The notes under the pieces are model-generated. The model was not told the origin of the DNA and did not search any database. It was given only the letters and a program-made list of their open reading frames with translations. Made by a program: the position numbers and the translations under genes. Below are positions 1 through 7,080 of a DNA stretch of 29,262 bases, piece by piece. This stretch comes from a virus: positions 1-29,262 of the IMG/VR virus record IMGVR_UViG_3300020723_000018; one strand, written 5' to 3'. Each line of letters begins with the position of its first letter. The stretch's first letter is position 1.

Positions 1-2
1 CA

Positions 3-1166
3 CTCAGCAATGCGCTGGTAGTTGGTGATTTGGTCACTATCAATTCCCAAAACACTTTTGCTATTGCTAATGCAATTCCTCTCTCAACTGTTACAGCTAA
101 GGGCGACACAATCGTTGCGACCGGATCTGGATCCGTTACCAACCTCGGCGTAGGCGCTGACGGCACAACACTCGTTGCAAACTCTTCTGCTGGTGGTGGG
201 GTGTCTTGGACTGGCAATCAGGCTGCTGGCAAAAACACTCTCATCAATGGCGTAATGGATATTTGGCAAAGAGGAACTTCTTTCAGCATCTCAGCAGGTG
301 TACCTCAATACACCGCAGACCGTTGGACTAACTACTTCAATGCGGCTGGAACAGTCACTCAAGATACATCATTGGTTCAGGCTGGTCAGAAGTACGGCTT
401 GCGCGTAACTGCTTCTGCCAACTCAGTTGGAAATACAATGTATCAAGTGGTTGAAACTTTCAACACATTACCGCTTGCGGGTCAGACTGTTACTTTGTCT
501 GCTTGGGTTGCTGGTACTTCAGGCAAATCCCCTACGATTGGTATTGACTATTCAACCAATACTGACGATATTTTTCTTGGAACTTATACAACCTTGACAG
601 GAACGGCAATCAAATCCGTAACTACATCAGGTTCTTTCCAGCAAATTGTTTATACTTTTTCAATCCCATCAACTGCCAAAACTTTGCGTATTGCTCTTTA
701 TGCAAACGGTATGAACAATGGCGATTACATCACTTGGTCAAGGGCGCAACTTGAACTAGGCGCAGCCGCTACAACCTTCTCCCGCGCTGGTGGCACACTT
801 CAGGGGGAGTTAGCCGCTTGCCAGAGGTATTACACCCGTTATACGGCTGCTGGTTCTTCTGGTTCTATTCTTGCATTTGCCCCCGCAGTTAGCACAACAA
901 ACTGGTTCTTTACTATCCCAACGCCAGTACCAATGAGGACTACTGCATTAGTTCTTGATGGCGGTAGTTCAGGCTTGCAAGTTCAAACTTATGGTGTAAA
1001 TTCTTATTCGTCTGGAACTTGGAGTGCTTCATATTATGGCAATTCAAATGCCGTAGGAGTTACATATGGAAAGGGCGGTTCAGATTCCGCTTGGAGCCAA
1101 GGTCAGATTGGCAACATAACAAATACAAGTTCTGGCGCTTACCTAGGATTTAGTGCGGAGTTATAG
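3..1166 (+). CDS. Receptor-binding / tail-fibre protein, copy 1 (5' truncated by the window edge)
   Basis: The reading frame is open from the first complete codon at position 3, so the gene starts upstream; a TTG at 30 is only an internal codon. The residues before the KGD motif align by eye with the region before the same motif in the fibre gene at 2522. Visible residues (387): a phage-fibre module IPLSTVTAKGD...GADGTTLVANSS at about 26-65, then a central module with GKN..INGVMDIWQRGTSF at about 75-92 and ADRW. Next come a beta-rich segment (LAGQTVTLSAWV), RAGGTLQGELAACQRYY with Cys273, and a variable distal domain ending in SAEL. The INGxxDIWQRG...CQRYY architecture is a frequent phage tail-fibre family. 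It should bind host surface structures, but the ligand is unknown. The small gene at 1166 overlaps its stop codon. Confidence 0.8.
   Translation, partial: LSNALVVGDLVTINSQNTFAIANAIPLSTVTAKGDTIVATGSGSVTNLGVGADGTTLVANSSAGGGVSWTGNQAAGKNTLINGVMDIWQRGTSFSISAGVPQYTADRWTNYFNAAGTVTQDTSLVQAGQKYGLRVTASANSVGNTMYQVVETFNTLPLAGQTVTLSAWVAGTSGKSPTIGIDYSTNTDDIFLGTYTTLTGTAIKSVTTSGSFQQIVYTFSIPSTAKTLRIALYANGMNNGDYITWSRAQLELGAAATTFSRAGGTLQGELAACQRYYTRYTAAGSSGSILAFAPAVSTTNWFFTIPTPVPMRTTALVLDGGSSGLQVQTYGVNSYSSGTWSASYYGNSNAVGVTYGKGGSDSAWSQGQIGNITNTSSGAYLGFSAEL
149..190 (+). repeat. 42-bp perfect direct repeat, copy in fibre 1
   Basis: The 42 bases from CGTAGGCGCTGACGG onward are identical to 5872-5913 in fibre copy 5. 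They encode the VGADGTTLVANSS part of the KGD module. The identity includes synonymous positions, which points to recent exchange or duplication rather than protein-level constraint alone. Confidence 0.9.
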
Positions 1167-1333
1167 TGGACACAATTACTTATCAAGATATTCCTCAACC
1201 AGACGGAACAACCGTTTCATACGCATTTATCAATCGGGCTGACGGCACATTTACTTCAATGCCAAAAAGCATTTACGATGCTATGCAAGCTGCAAGCACA
1301 CTCCAATCTTCTATCCCACAGGCAGGTGAATAA
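1166..1333 (+). CDS. Small fibre-accessory protein, type B (55 aa)
   Basis: A GTG start overlaps the TAG stop of the preceding fibre gene (TAGTG), and the TAA stop overlaps the next ATG (TAATG). This is strict translational coupling. The product begins VDTITYQDIPQPDGTTVSYA and continues FINRADGTFTSMPKSIYDAMQAA. It resembles the 53-aa product at 6888: both have T(I/V)T(Y/F)QDI near the N-terminus and a (D/N)GxxTSM motif before a short helix. Because it always follows a fibre gene, I infer a fibre-assembly chaperone or a small subunit of the fibre, but no known domain is recognised. No Shine-Dalgarno sequence is needed if ribosomes reinitiate. The reality of the gene is supported by the paralogue; its function is inference. 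Confidence 0.65.
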   Translation: MDTITYQDIPQPDGTTVSYAFINRADGTFTSMPKSIYDAMQAASTLQSSIPQAGE

Positions 1334-2295
1334 TGAGCAGAGCGCAATTAACCTCAACGGTTGAGCAGAACACAGGTGGGGCAGTAGCTCCGTTTGTGGC
1401 TGGCAAAAATTATGTGGCTAACGGTGGGTTTGACATTTGGCAGAGAGCCACAACAACATCAACTGTTCAAGCGACATATTCAACGGCTGATAGATGGTAT
1501 GCAAATCTTATTGGAACAACAACAATTTCTCAAGAAACTTCTGATTTGCCATCTGCGATTGGTGTGCAGTATGCGCTGAAATATGTGACAAGTGGCGCTT
1601 CTGCGTTTGCTCAGTATTATCAAGCATTAGAGCAAGCAGTTGTAAAGCCTATGCGTGGGCAAACATTTACTATATCTGCTTATGTAAAATTAACAGGTGG
1701 ATATGCTGGCATTCTTTATTCTTACATTGATTACTCAAACAGCACAGATGCTTTAGGCTCACAAACAACCAATGTGGCAATTAACGCTTTTGGCAATGCC
1801 TCAAACGCTTCTGGATGGACAAGATTTACAGGAACATTTACAGTTCCATCAGATGCAGTTGGATTGCGCGTAGGTTTTATTCCTGACACTGCTCAAGGCT
1901 CAGGCGTTACAGTCCGAATTACGGGAATACAACTAGAGCAGGGCAAGGTAGCCACCCCATTCAGCCGAGCAGGTGGCACACTCCAAGGAGAGTTAGCCTT
2001 GTGCCAGCGGTATTACTGGTTCAGCGGAGCAAATGGATATTCTGCTTATGACAATATCTTTTTCTCGGGAAATGTTACTTCAGGTGTAACTTATTATGCT
2101 TGGTGCAGATTGCCAGTAACAATGAGAGGCACTCCAGCAGTTACTTTTACAAGCACTAATAACAATGGTTTTCCTGCATCCTCTGGTACTGCTTCAGATT
2201 TAACACCAACTGGATTTTATGAAGCGCGAACTGCTAATAGCAGCACTAATGGCGCTTACTTTGGAAGCAATGTAACGGCTAGTGCGGAGTTATAA
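1333..2295 (+). CDS. Receptor-binding / tail-fibre protein, copy 2
   Basis: A 320-aa fibre paralogue with a short N-terminal segment (MSRAQLTSTVEQNTGG) instead of the KGD-type anchor of copies 1, 3 and 5. The central module starts at about residue 23 (AGKNYVANGGFDIWQRA), followed by ADRW, then FSRAGGTLQGELALCQRYYW with Cys224. The distal tip of about 95 residues ends in SAEL. The short N-terminus suggests it attaches to the virion differently from copy 3, or sits on another fibre. Positions 1948-1998 are identical to 3926-3976 in copy 3. The ATG overlaps the preceding stop (TAATG), so expression is coupled to the upstream accessory gene. The family assignment is firm; receptor specificity cannot be read from sequence. 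Confidence 0.82.
   Translation: MSRAQLTSTVEQNTGGAVAPFVAGKNYVANGGFDIWQRATTTSTVQATYSTADRWYANLIGTTTISQETSDLPSAIGVQYALKYVTSGASAFAQYYQALEQAVVKPMRGQTFTISAYVKLTGGYAGILYSYIDYSNSTDALGSQTTNVAINAFGNASNASGWTRFTGTFTVPSDAVGLRVGFIPDTAQGSGVTVRITGIQLEQGKVATPFSRAGGTLQGELALCQRYYWFSGANGYSAYDNIFFSGNVTSGVTYYAWCRLPVTMRGTPAVTFTSTNNNGFPASSGTASDLTPTGFYEARTANSSTNGAYFGSNVTASAEL
1948..1998 (+). repeat. 51-bp perfect direct repeat, copy in fibre 2
   Basis: Identical to 3926-3976. It encodes VATPFSRAGGTLQGELA just before the CQRYY motif, at the border between the central module and the variable tip. A 21-base core of it also occurs in fibre copy 4 at 5146-5166. Confidence 0.9.
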
Positions 2296-2465
2296 TGAAC
2301 GAATATACCTACACAATCCCAACTAACCCAATGACAGGTCAGCCTTCAACCACAGTAATCCAGCGCTCAGATGGCTGGTTCATTCCTTCCGACCCTGCCA
2401 ACTCAGACTACCAAGCCTATCTAGCCACACTTGCAGCCAACTCAGCCCCACAGCCACAAGCTTAA
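2295..2465 (+). CDS. Small fibre-accessory protein, type A (56 aa)
   Basis: The ATG overlaps the preceding fibre stop (TAATG). The product starts MNEYTYTIPTNPMTGQPSTT and contains RSDGWFIPSDPANSDYQAYL. Closely related products lie at 4249 and 5508. The motif IPxDPxNxDYQxYL is common in small genes beside phage tail fibres and is seen in XkdW-like and tail-assembly-related proteins, so a role in fibre folding or attachment is plausible. It is the last gene before a 56-bp gap holding the ribosome-binding site of the next fibre. Its 3' end shares 26 identical bases with the paralogue at 5508 (2418-2443 and 5631-5656). The gene call is supported by three conserved copies; the function is inferred. 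Confidence 0.7.
   Translation: MNEYTYTIPTNPMTGQPSTTVIQRSDGWFIPSDPANSDYQAYLATLAANSAPQPQA
2418..2443 (+). repeat. 26-bp repeat in type A accessory gene (first copy)
   Basis: TATCTAGCCACACTTGCAGC plus the next six bases recur exactly at 5631-5656. It encodes YLATLAAN at the end of two type A accessory genes. Confidence 0.85.
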
Positions 2466-2509
2466 GACCTGTAATACACCTACTTTCTGATATTATTAGG
2501 CAGTTCCCG

Positions 2510-2515
2510 AAGGAG
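2510..2515 (+). promoter_or_regulatory. Ribosome-binding site fixing a GTG start
   Basis: AAGGAG lies six bases before the GTG at 2522. This strong Shine-Dalgarno match supports GTG as the start of the third fibre gene, where no ATG is available. The 56-bp gap 2466-2521 also has an AT-rich TATTAT at 2491-2496 that could be a -10 element, but no convincing -35 is visible. Confidence 0.6.
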
Positions 2516-2521
2516 TAAACC

Positions 2522-4249
2522 GTGGCCATTTCGTTCCCCTCGTCCCCAGTAGCTGGCACGTCCATCTACCAGGGCGGTAGGCAATGGACCTATGACGGTA
2601 CTACTTGGAACTTAGTATTGGGCGGAGCCTATGAACTCTACTGGACCCACACAGGGACAGGTGGGGAGACTACCCTCTCTGGAGCTTCCGATAATGGAAC
2701 TACCCTTACCTATCCACTAGGCGGGGAGAATGTCTACCTCAATGGTGTTCTACTAGTACGTGGATCTGACTATACAGCCACTACCGGCTCTACCATTGTT
2801 TTAGCTAACCCACTTGCCGTTTCAGATATCCTCACAGTGGTCTCTTATCCAGCTGTTCAGATGTCTAGCAATAACATTGCTCAGACTACAGAACCAACAA
2901 CCTATACCCCTGGTATGGTCTGGGTTAATACGGCGGGAAACACTCAAGGTCTACAGCTAGTACGCTGGAAGAAAACTCCTACAGGAGGAACTACCGTTCT
3001 CTCAGGCCTAGCAGATGATGGCACAACTACTCTTGCCTATACAGCGGGTTATGAAGAAGTCTATGTCAATGGTATCTTGATTGTTAAGGGTGTTGACTAC
3101 ACCGCCACTAACGGTACCTCAATCACATTAACTCAAGCCACAGTAACTGGAGATACCGTAGAAGTATTTAACACCATCACTATGGGCGTTACTAATACAT
3201 ATACCCAATCCCAATCTGATGCTAGATATATCCCGCTTTCTCAGTTCACAGCCAAGGGCGACATCCTGGTTGGAACCGGATCCGGAAGTGAAACAGCACT
3301 CAATGTCGGAGCTGACGGTTCAACACTCGTGGCAAACTCTTCTGCCAGCACAGGTTTATCTTGGGCAGGGCCTTCAGTAGCGGCTGGAAAGAACTTTGTC
3401 ATCAACGGTGGTATGGATATTTGGCAGCGTGGAACTACCTACACAGGAACTTATGGTGCGGTAGCAGATAGATTCTTCAACGGTACTGATTCAACAATGA
3501 CGATAAGCCAGCAAGCATTTACTCCTGGCAATCCGATTTCTGGATATGAACCTGCTTACTATTTGCAGATTGCCAAAAGCTCAGGCGGTTCATATACCGA
3601 TATGGCACACTCCATAGAAGATGTGCGTACACTCGCTGGACAAACTTTTACTTTCTCATTCTGGGGAAGAGTAACTTCTGGAACTATTGGTTACGGCTTT
3701 GGTTTCAATCAAAACTTTGGAACAGGTGGCTCAACTCAAGTTGCTGGCCCACAACCAGCATTTAACTTGACTACCACTTGGCAGCGTTTTACCTACACAG
3801 GAGCGATGCCATCTATTTCAGGTAAGACACTCGGCCCTAGCAGCAAAGTTCAAATTTATGGATACTGCGGAACATCGGCTGCGGTAACAATTCAACTTTG
3901 GGGATTGCAACTTGAGGCTGGCTCAGTAGCCACCCCATTCAGCCGAGCAGGTGGCACACTCCAAGGAGAGTTAGCCGCTTGTCAGAGGTATTGCTATGTA
4001 GCAACAAACCAGATGGCAGGAAACACAATCACTGCTGGTATTACTGGCGGAGCGTTTTATTTTCCTGTAACAATGCGAACTGCGCCAACATTTACTAACG
4101 GTTCATTTACTGCATCGTCAGGAAGCAATGGAACCTTTGGTGCTTCTATCATTAGTACGGGAAGTTATAATTTTTACAATGCTTCTGGCAACTGGTCTAC
4201 CCCAGGATATAACATTCAAGCATCCTTTGTTGCAAGTGCGGAGTTGTAA
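2522..4249 (+). CDS. Receptor-binding / tail-fibre protein, copy 3 (long N-terminus)
   Basis: At 575 aa this is the longest member, and it probably shows the complete architecture that copy 1 lacks because of the window edge. The N-terminus (MAISFPSSPVAG...Y..GRQWTYDGTTW) is a common phage-fibre start. Two tandem beta repeats follow at about 42-112 and 148-215. Each has TLSG/VLSG, a D.GTT.L.Y segment, (V/Y)YxNGxL(L/I)V(R/K)GxDYTAT and a closing hydrophobic strand. Then come an IPLSQFTAKGD module at about 238, the central INGGMDIWQRG module at about 290, CQRYC around Cys487, and a distal tip ending in SAEL. The start is GTG with AAGGAG six bases upstream. This is the only fibre of the first five copies with a free-standing ribosome-binding site, so it may begin a new translational unit. 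Confidence 0.85.
   Translation: MAISFPSSPVAGTSIYQGGRQWTYDGTTWNLVLGGAYELYWTHTGTGGETTLSGASDNGTTLTYPLGGENVYLNGVLLVRGSDYTATTGSTIVLANPLAVSDILTVVSYPAVQMSSNNIAQTTEPTTYTPGMVWVNTAGNTQGLQLVRWKKTPTGGTTVLSGLADDGTTTLAYTAGYEEVYVNGILIVKGVDYTATNGTSITLTQATVTGDTVEVFNTITMGVTNTYTQSQSDARYIPLSQFTAKGDILVGTGSGSETALNVGADGSTLVANSSASTGLSWAGPSVAAGKNFVINGGMDIWQRGTTYTGTYGAVADRFFNGTDSTMTISQQAFTPGNPISGYEPAYYLQIAKSSGGSYTDMAHSIEDVRTLAGQTFTFSFWGRVTSGTIGYGFGFNQNFGTGGSTQVAGPQPAFNLTTTWQRFTYTGAMPSISGKTLGPSSKVQIYGYCGTSAAVTIQLWGLQLEAGSVATPFSRAGGTLQGELAACQRYCYVATNQMAGNTITAGITGGAFYFPVTMRTAPTFTNGSFTASSGSNGTFGASIISTGSYNFYNASGNWSTPGYNIQASFVASAEL
3926..3976 (+). repeat. 51-bp perfect direct repeat, copy in fibre 3
   Basis: Partner of 1948-1998, about 2 kb downstream in the same orientation and frame. 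Exchange here would swap the tip domain and the following accessory gene between fibre copies 2 and 3. Confidence 0.9.
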
Positions 4250-4428
4250 TGGAAACTTACACATACACAATCCCAACTGACCCTTTTACTGGTCAGCCTT
4301 CTACGGAAGTTATTGTTCGCTCAGATGGTGCTTGGATACCAACCGACCCATCAAATGCCGATTATCAGGCATACCTCAATAAAGACACACTCGTATCCAA
4401 CTCTTCTACACCACAGGCAGGTGCATAA
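4249..4428 (+). CDS. Small fibre-accessory protein, type A (59 aa)
   Basis: TAATG overlap with the preceding fibre stop. The product METYTYTIPTDPFTGQPSTE is followed by IVRSDGAWIPTDPSNADYQAYL, a clear paralogue of the products at 2295 and 5508. It differs near the C-terminus, where NKDTLVSNSSTPQAGA replaces the ATLAANS tail. The next fibre ATG follows the stop directly. The conserved IPTDPSN.DYQAYL core and the fixed position behind a fibre gene suggest a cognate chaperone or cap for fibre copy 3. No membrane segment, signal peptide or catalytic motif is visible. Confidence 0.7.
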   Translation: METYTYTIPTDPFTGQPSTEVIVRSDGAWIPTDPSNADYQAYLNKDTLVSNSSTPQAGA

Positions 4429-5508
4429 ATGACTAGAGCTAGAGACAACTCAAATATCTTAGGTACTTCAGGTACTAATGGTCAAGTACTTACTGTTGAT
4501 ACCAACCAAAGTAACGGTTATGCTTTTGAGAACCCCGCTCAGTATGCTGCTGGCAAGAATAAGATCATCAATGGCGATTTTGCTTTGGCGCAACGTGGGG
4601 GAACAGTCAATCCAAGTGGAACGGGCTTGAATTACACATTAGACCGCTGGCGTGTGTATAACTATGGTTCAGCATCAACGACTGTTACACAAATTGCCTT
4701 TGATTACTCATCATCCCCCTCTGCCGCTCAAGCACCAATCACAGGATACTCCGCTCCATATTTTGCAAGAGTAAATGCCACAACATCTGCTACATATTTT
4801 GAACAACCAGTTGAGGATGTGCGCACATTTTCGGGGCAAACGGTTACTTATTCATTTTGGGCTAAAGCCGCAAGTGCAGTTTCAGGAGCGCAAGCACAGA
4901 TTTACCAATACTTTGGTTCAGGCGGGTCCGCAAATGTCTTGGCAACAAATATAAATTACAACCTGACAACTTCTTGGCAAAGAATTACTTATACAACAAC
5001 TTTGCCATCTGTAGTTGGAAAAACTATTGGCGCAGGAAGTTCAATAGGTTTACTCTTGTACACGCCTACAACTGGCGTAAATGTAGATTTTTGGGGCGTG
5101 CAGTTAGAAGCAGGTTCGGTAGCCACACCTTTCACCACAGCATCAGGCACACTCCAAGGAGAGTTAAGCCTCTGCCAGAGGTACTATCAACGCTTTACCG
5201 CTGGAAGTGCGGCTGCATACTGGCGTATTGCTATTGGGCAAAATTTGAATACAACTCAAAGTCAATTTGTGTTTCCCTTGAGAACAACGATGAGAGGCGT
5301 ACCTGCTTACAACGCTTCTGGTTCATTTACAGTTCGCCAAGGAGATTCTGCAATCGGTACTTCTGCTCCAATTTTACAAGGTGATGGAACAACTGCTGAT
5401 TCAGCAGGTTTAATTGCGGGAGTATCGGGAGCAACAGTTGCTTATGGTTGCTATCTGCGAACCGAAAACTCAACATCAGCATACTTAGAGTTTAGTGCGG
5501 AGTTATAA
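4429..5508 (+). CDS. Receptor-binding / tail-fibre protein, copy 4
   Basis: A 359-aa fibre paralogue with a third kind of N-terminus (MTRARDNSNILGTSGTNGQV...) of about 40 residues. The central module begins AAGKNKIINGDFALAQRGG, where the usual DIWQRG is changed to ALAQRG. It continues with DRWRVYNYGS, an EDVRTFSGQTVTYSFWAKAA strand block, and GTLQGELSLCQRYYQRF with Cys249. The segment normally reading FSRAGGT is FTTASGT here. The tip ends EFSAEL. The central block is closest to copy 3 by eye (YxxPYxxxxxAxxS..Y...xEDVRT), and the nucleotide junction at its end matches that of copy 2. Expression is coupled to its neighbours; the ligand is unknown. Confidence 0.82.
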   Translation: MTRARDNSNILGTSGTNGQVLTVDTNQSNGYAFENPAQYAAGKNKIINGDFALAQRGGTVNPSGTGLNYTLDRWRVYNYGSASTTVTQIAFDYSSSPSAAQAPITGYSAPYFARVNATTSATYFEQPVEDVRTFSGQTVTYSFWAKAASAVSGAQAQIYQYFGSGGSANVLATNINYNLTTSWQRITYTTTLPSVVGKTIGAGSSIGLLLYTPTTGVNVDFWGVQLEAGSVATPFTTASGTLQGELSLCQRYYQRFTAGSAAAYWRIAIGQNLNTTQSQFVFPLRTTMRGVPAYNASGSFTVRQGDSAIGTSAPILQGDGTTADSAGLIAGVSGATVAYGCYLRTENSTSAYLEFSAEL

Positions 5509-5681
5509 TGAACGAATACACATACACAATCCCAACTGACCCAATGACAGGTCAGCCATCAACATCGTTAATCATTCGCTCAGATGGTTGGCAAATTCCC
5601 ACCGACCCTTCTAATTCTATGTATCAAGCTTATCTAGCCACACTTGCAGCCAACTCTTCTACACCACAGGCAGGTGAATAA
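5508..5681 (+). CDS. Small fibre-accessory protein, type A (57 aa)
   Basis: TAATG overlaps at both ends couple it to fibre copies 4 and 5. The product MNEYTYTIPTDPMTGQPSTS continues LIIRSDGWQIPTDPSNSMYQAYL. It is nearly the same as the product at 2295 over the first 20 residues, and the DNA around both starts is also nearly identical. This suggests that the end of a fibre gene plus its accessory gene has been copied as one unit. The otherwise conserved D before YQAYL is M here. A fibre-assembly role is inferred. Confidence 0.7.
   Translation: MNEYTYTIPTDPMTGQPSTSLIIRSDGWQIPTDPSNSMYQAYLATLAANSSTPQAGE
5631..5656 (+). repeat. 26-bp repeat in type A accessory gene (second copy)
   Basis: Exact partner of 2418-2443. 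The shorter CTTGCAGCCAACTCAGCCCC also links the ends of the genes at 2295 and 6888, so the 3' ends of accessory genes are themselves mosaic. Confidence 0.85.
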
Positions 5682-6886
5682 TGGCAAATTTTAGTAATAC
5701 CAGTCGTCCCGCTTACGTTTGGGATGGGGTCAATAACCAATGGGTACCTGTTGGCGTAGGCCCACATACCCACTCAGTAGCCGATGTAGCTAACGCTGCA
5801 ACAGTAACTACCTATACCGCCAAAGGCGATCTAGCTCTAGGCACTGGTGCTAGCACCGTAGGCACTTTAAACGTAGGCGCTGACGGCACAACACTCGTTG
5901 CAAACTCTTCTGCCAGCACAGGCGTTGCTTGGGCAGGGCCTTCTTTGGCTGGTGGCAAGAACTGGCTCATCAACGGAAACTTTGACATTTGGCAACGAGG
6001 AACTTCTACCTCAAGCCTTGGAGTTTATTTGGCTGACCGATGGGTTGTAGCCACATTTTCTGGCGGCGGCACATTTTCTCAAAATACTTCCCTTGTTCCT
6101 AGCAACGCGCAAAACTCAATAACTTATACTTGCGCAACAAGCGGAAACCCAATCATCTTACAAGCAATTGAAACGCTCAACTCAATTTACTTGGCTGGTC
6201 AAACAGTTACAGTTTCCGCATATTTGGCTACATCGGCTGCTCAAAGCGTAGATATTCACATTGAATATTCAACAACAGTTGATGCTGCTTGGAATGCTGG
6301 AACTTATAGTGGGCTTACACAAACAGTATCAACAACATCCTCGCTTGTGAAAAAAACCGCGACAACAACTATTCCTTCAAATGCCAAAACAGTTCGTGTT
6401 TATTTCACAACAACGGCTGCAATGTCGGCTAGTGCAACATTGACGGTTGCTCAGGTTCAGTTGGAATTAGGCTCAGTAGCAACTGCCTTCTCCCGCGCTG
6501 GCGGAACACTTCAGGGGGAGTTAAATGCCTGTCAGAGGTACTACTACAAGCGCAATGGAACTTCTTTGAATGGCCTATACCCACCTTTGGCTCAAGGAAG
6601 TGCTTATTCAACAACTCAGGCAGAAGTAACTATATTCTTCCCAGTTCCAATGCGTGTAGGCCCAACAGCGGTTGAATCACCAACAACAGTTTCATATCTT
6701 GCTTTATGGGATGGTGTAACGCTTACTGCACTCAACGCTGCTCCGACCATTCCTGGCGGTGGAAGCGGTATAGACGGTGCAAGATTATACGCACCAGTTG
6801 CCAGCGGTTTGACCCAGTATCGCCCTTATACATTGCTAAATAACAATGTTGCTGGCGGATACCTAGCATTTAGTGCGGAGTTGTAA
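5681..6886 (+). CDS. Receptor-binding / tail-fibre protein, copy 5
   Basis: A 401-aa fibre paralogue. The N-terminus MANFSNTSRPAYVWDGVNNQW leads to VGVGPHTHSVADV, a GPHTHS-type segment common in phage fibre anchors. A TAKGDLALGTGAS...GADGTTLVANSS module follows at about 46-78. The central module starts at Lys93 (GKNWLINGNFDIWQRGTS), with ADRW and FSRAGGTLQGELNACQRYYY around Cys284. The variable tip ends AFSAEL. Its KGD module shares a perfect 42-bp stretch (5872-5913) with copy 1 (149-190), and its CQRY-region DNA is of the copy 1 subtype rather than the subtype of copies 2-4. Copies 1 and 5 therefore look like one lineage and 2-4 another. Confidence 0.84.
   Translation: MANFSNTSRPAYVWDGVNNQWVPVGVGPHTHSVADVANAATVTTYTAKGDLALGTGASTVGTLNVGADGTTLVANSSASTGVAWAGPSLAGGKNWLINGNFDIWQRGTSTSSLGVYLADRWVVATFSGGGTFSQNTSLVPSNAQNSITYTCATSGNPIILQAIETLNSIYLAGQTVTVSAYLATSAAQSVDIHIEYSTTVDAAWNAGTYSGLTQTVSTTSSLVKKTATTTIPSNAKTVRVYFTTTAAMSASATLTVAQVQLELGSVATAFSRAGGTLQGELNACQRYYYKRNGTSLNGLYPPLAQGSAYSTTQAEVTIFFPVPMRVGPTAVESPTTVSYLALWDGVTLTALNAAPTIPGGGSGIDGARLYAPVASGLTQYRPYTLLNNNVAGGYLAFSAEL
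5872..5913 (+). repeat. 42-bp perfect direct repeat, copy in fibre 5
   Basis: Partner of 149-190, 5.7 kb downstream in the same orientation. Recombination between the two copies would delete or duplicate the whole intervening set of fibre cassettes while leaving a fused fibre in frame. Confidence 0.9.
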
Positions 6887-6887
6887 T

Positions 6888-7049
6888 ATGGACAATGTAA
6901 CCTTTCAAGATATAACCGACCCTTTGACTAATGTAGCAATAACTTACGCGATTATTGACCGAGGCAACGGGGAATATACCTCCATGCTCAAGGCTGATTA
7001 CGAAGCCTTACTTGCAGCCAACTCAGCCCCACAAACCCCCACAGCTTAG
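6888..7049 (+). CDS. Small fibre-accessory protein, type B (53 aa)
   Basis: The ATG begins one base after the stop of fibre copy 5. The product MDNVTFQDITDPLTNVAITY continues AIIDRGNGEYTSMLKADYEALLAANS. It pairs with the type B product at 1166, which also follows a fibre of the copy 1/5 lineage, so accessory type tracks fibre lineage. The C-terminal LLAANSAP resembles the end of the type A gene at 2295. The stop is followed by about 30 bp containing a TATAGT hexamer (7052-7057) and AAGGAG (7071-7076) before the next gene. The function is inferred to be fibre assembly; no known domain is recognised. Confidence 0.65.
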   Translation: MDNVTFQDITDPLTNVAITYAIIDRGNGEYTSMLKADYEALLAANSAPQTPTA

Positions 7050-7080
7050 GCTATAGTTAGGGCCATAACGAAGGAGTCCC

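Noticed and set aside
4974-5384. 136-aa open frame on the + strand inside fibre copy 4
   Set aside because: A shadow frame rich in Arg, Trp, Cys and Asn, with no fold-like pattern, inside a clear fibre paralogue.
1-7049. Diversity-generating retroelement
   Set aside because: Repeated fibre modules suggested a template/variable repeat pair, but no reverse transcriptase is in the window and differences between copies are not confined to adenine positions or to one C-terminal block.
1-7049. Site-specific invertible fibre cassette (Gin/Cin type)
   Set aside because: All repeats found are direct, not inverted, and there is no recombinase gene in the window.
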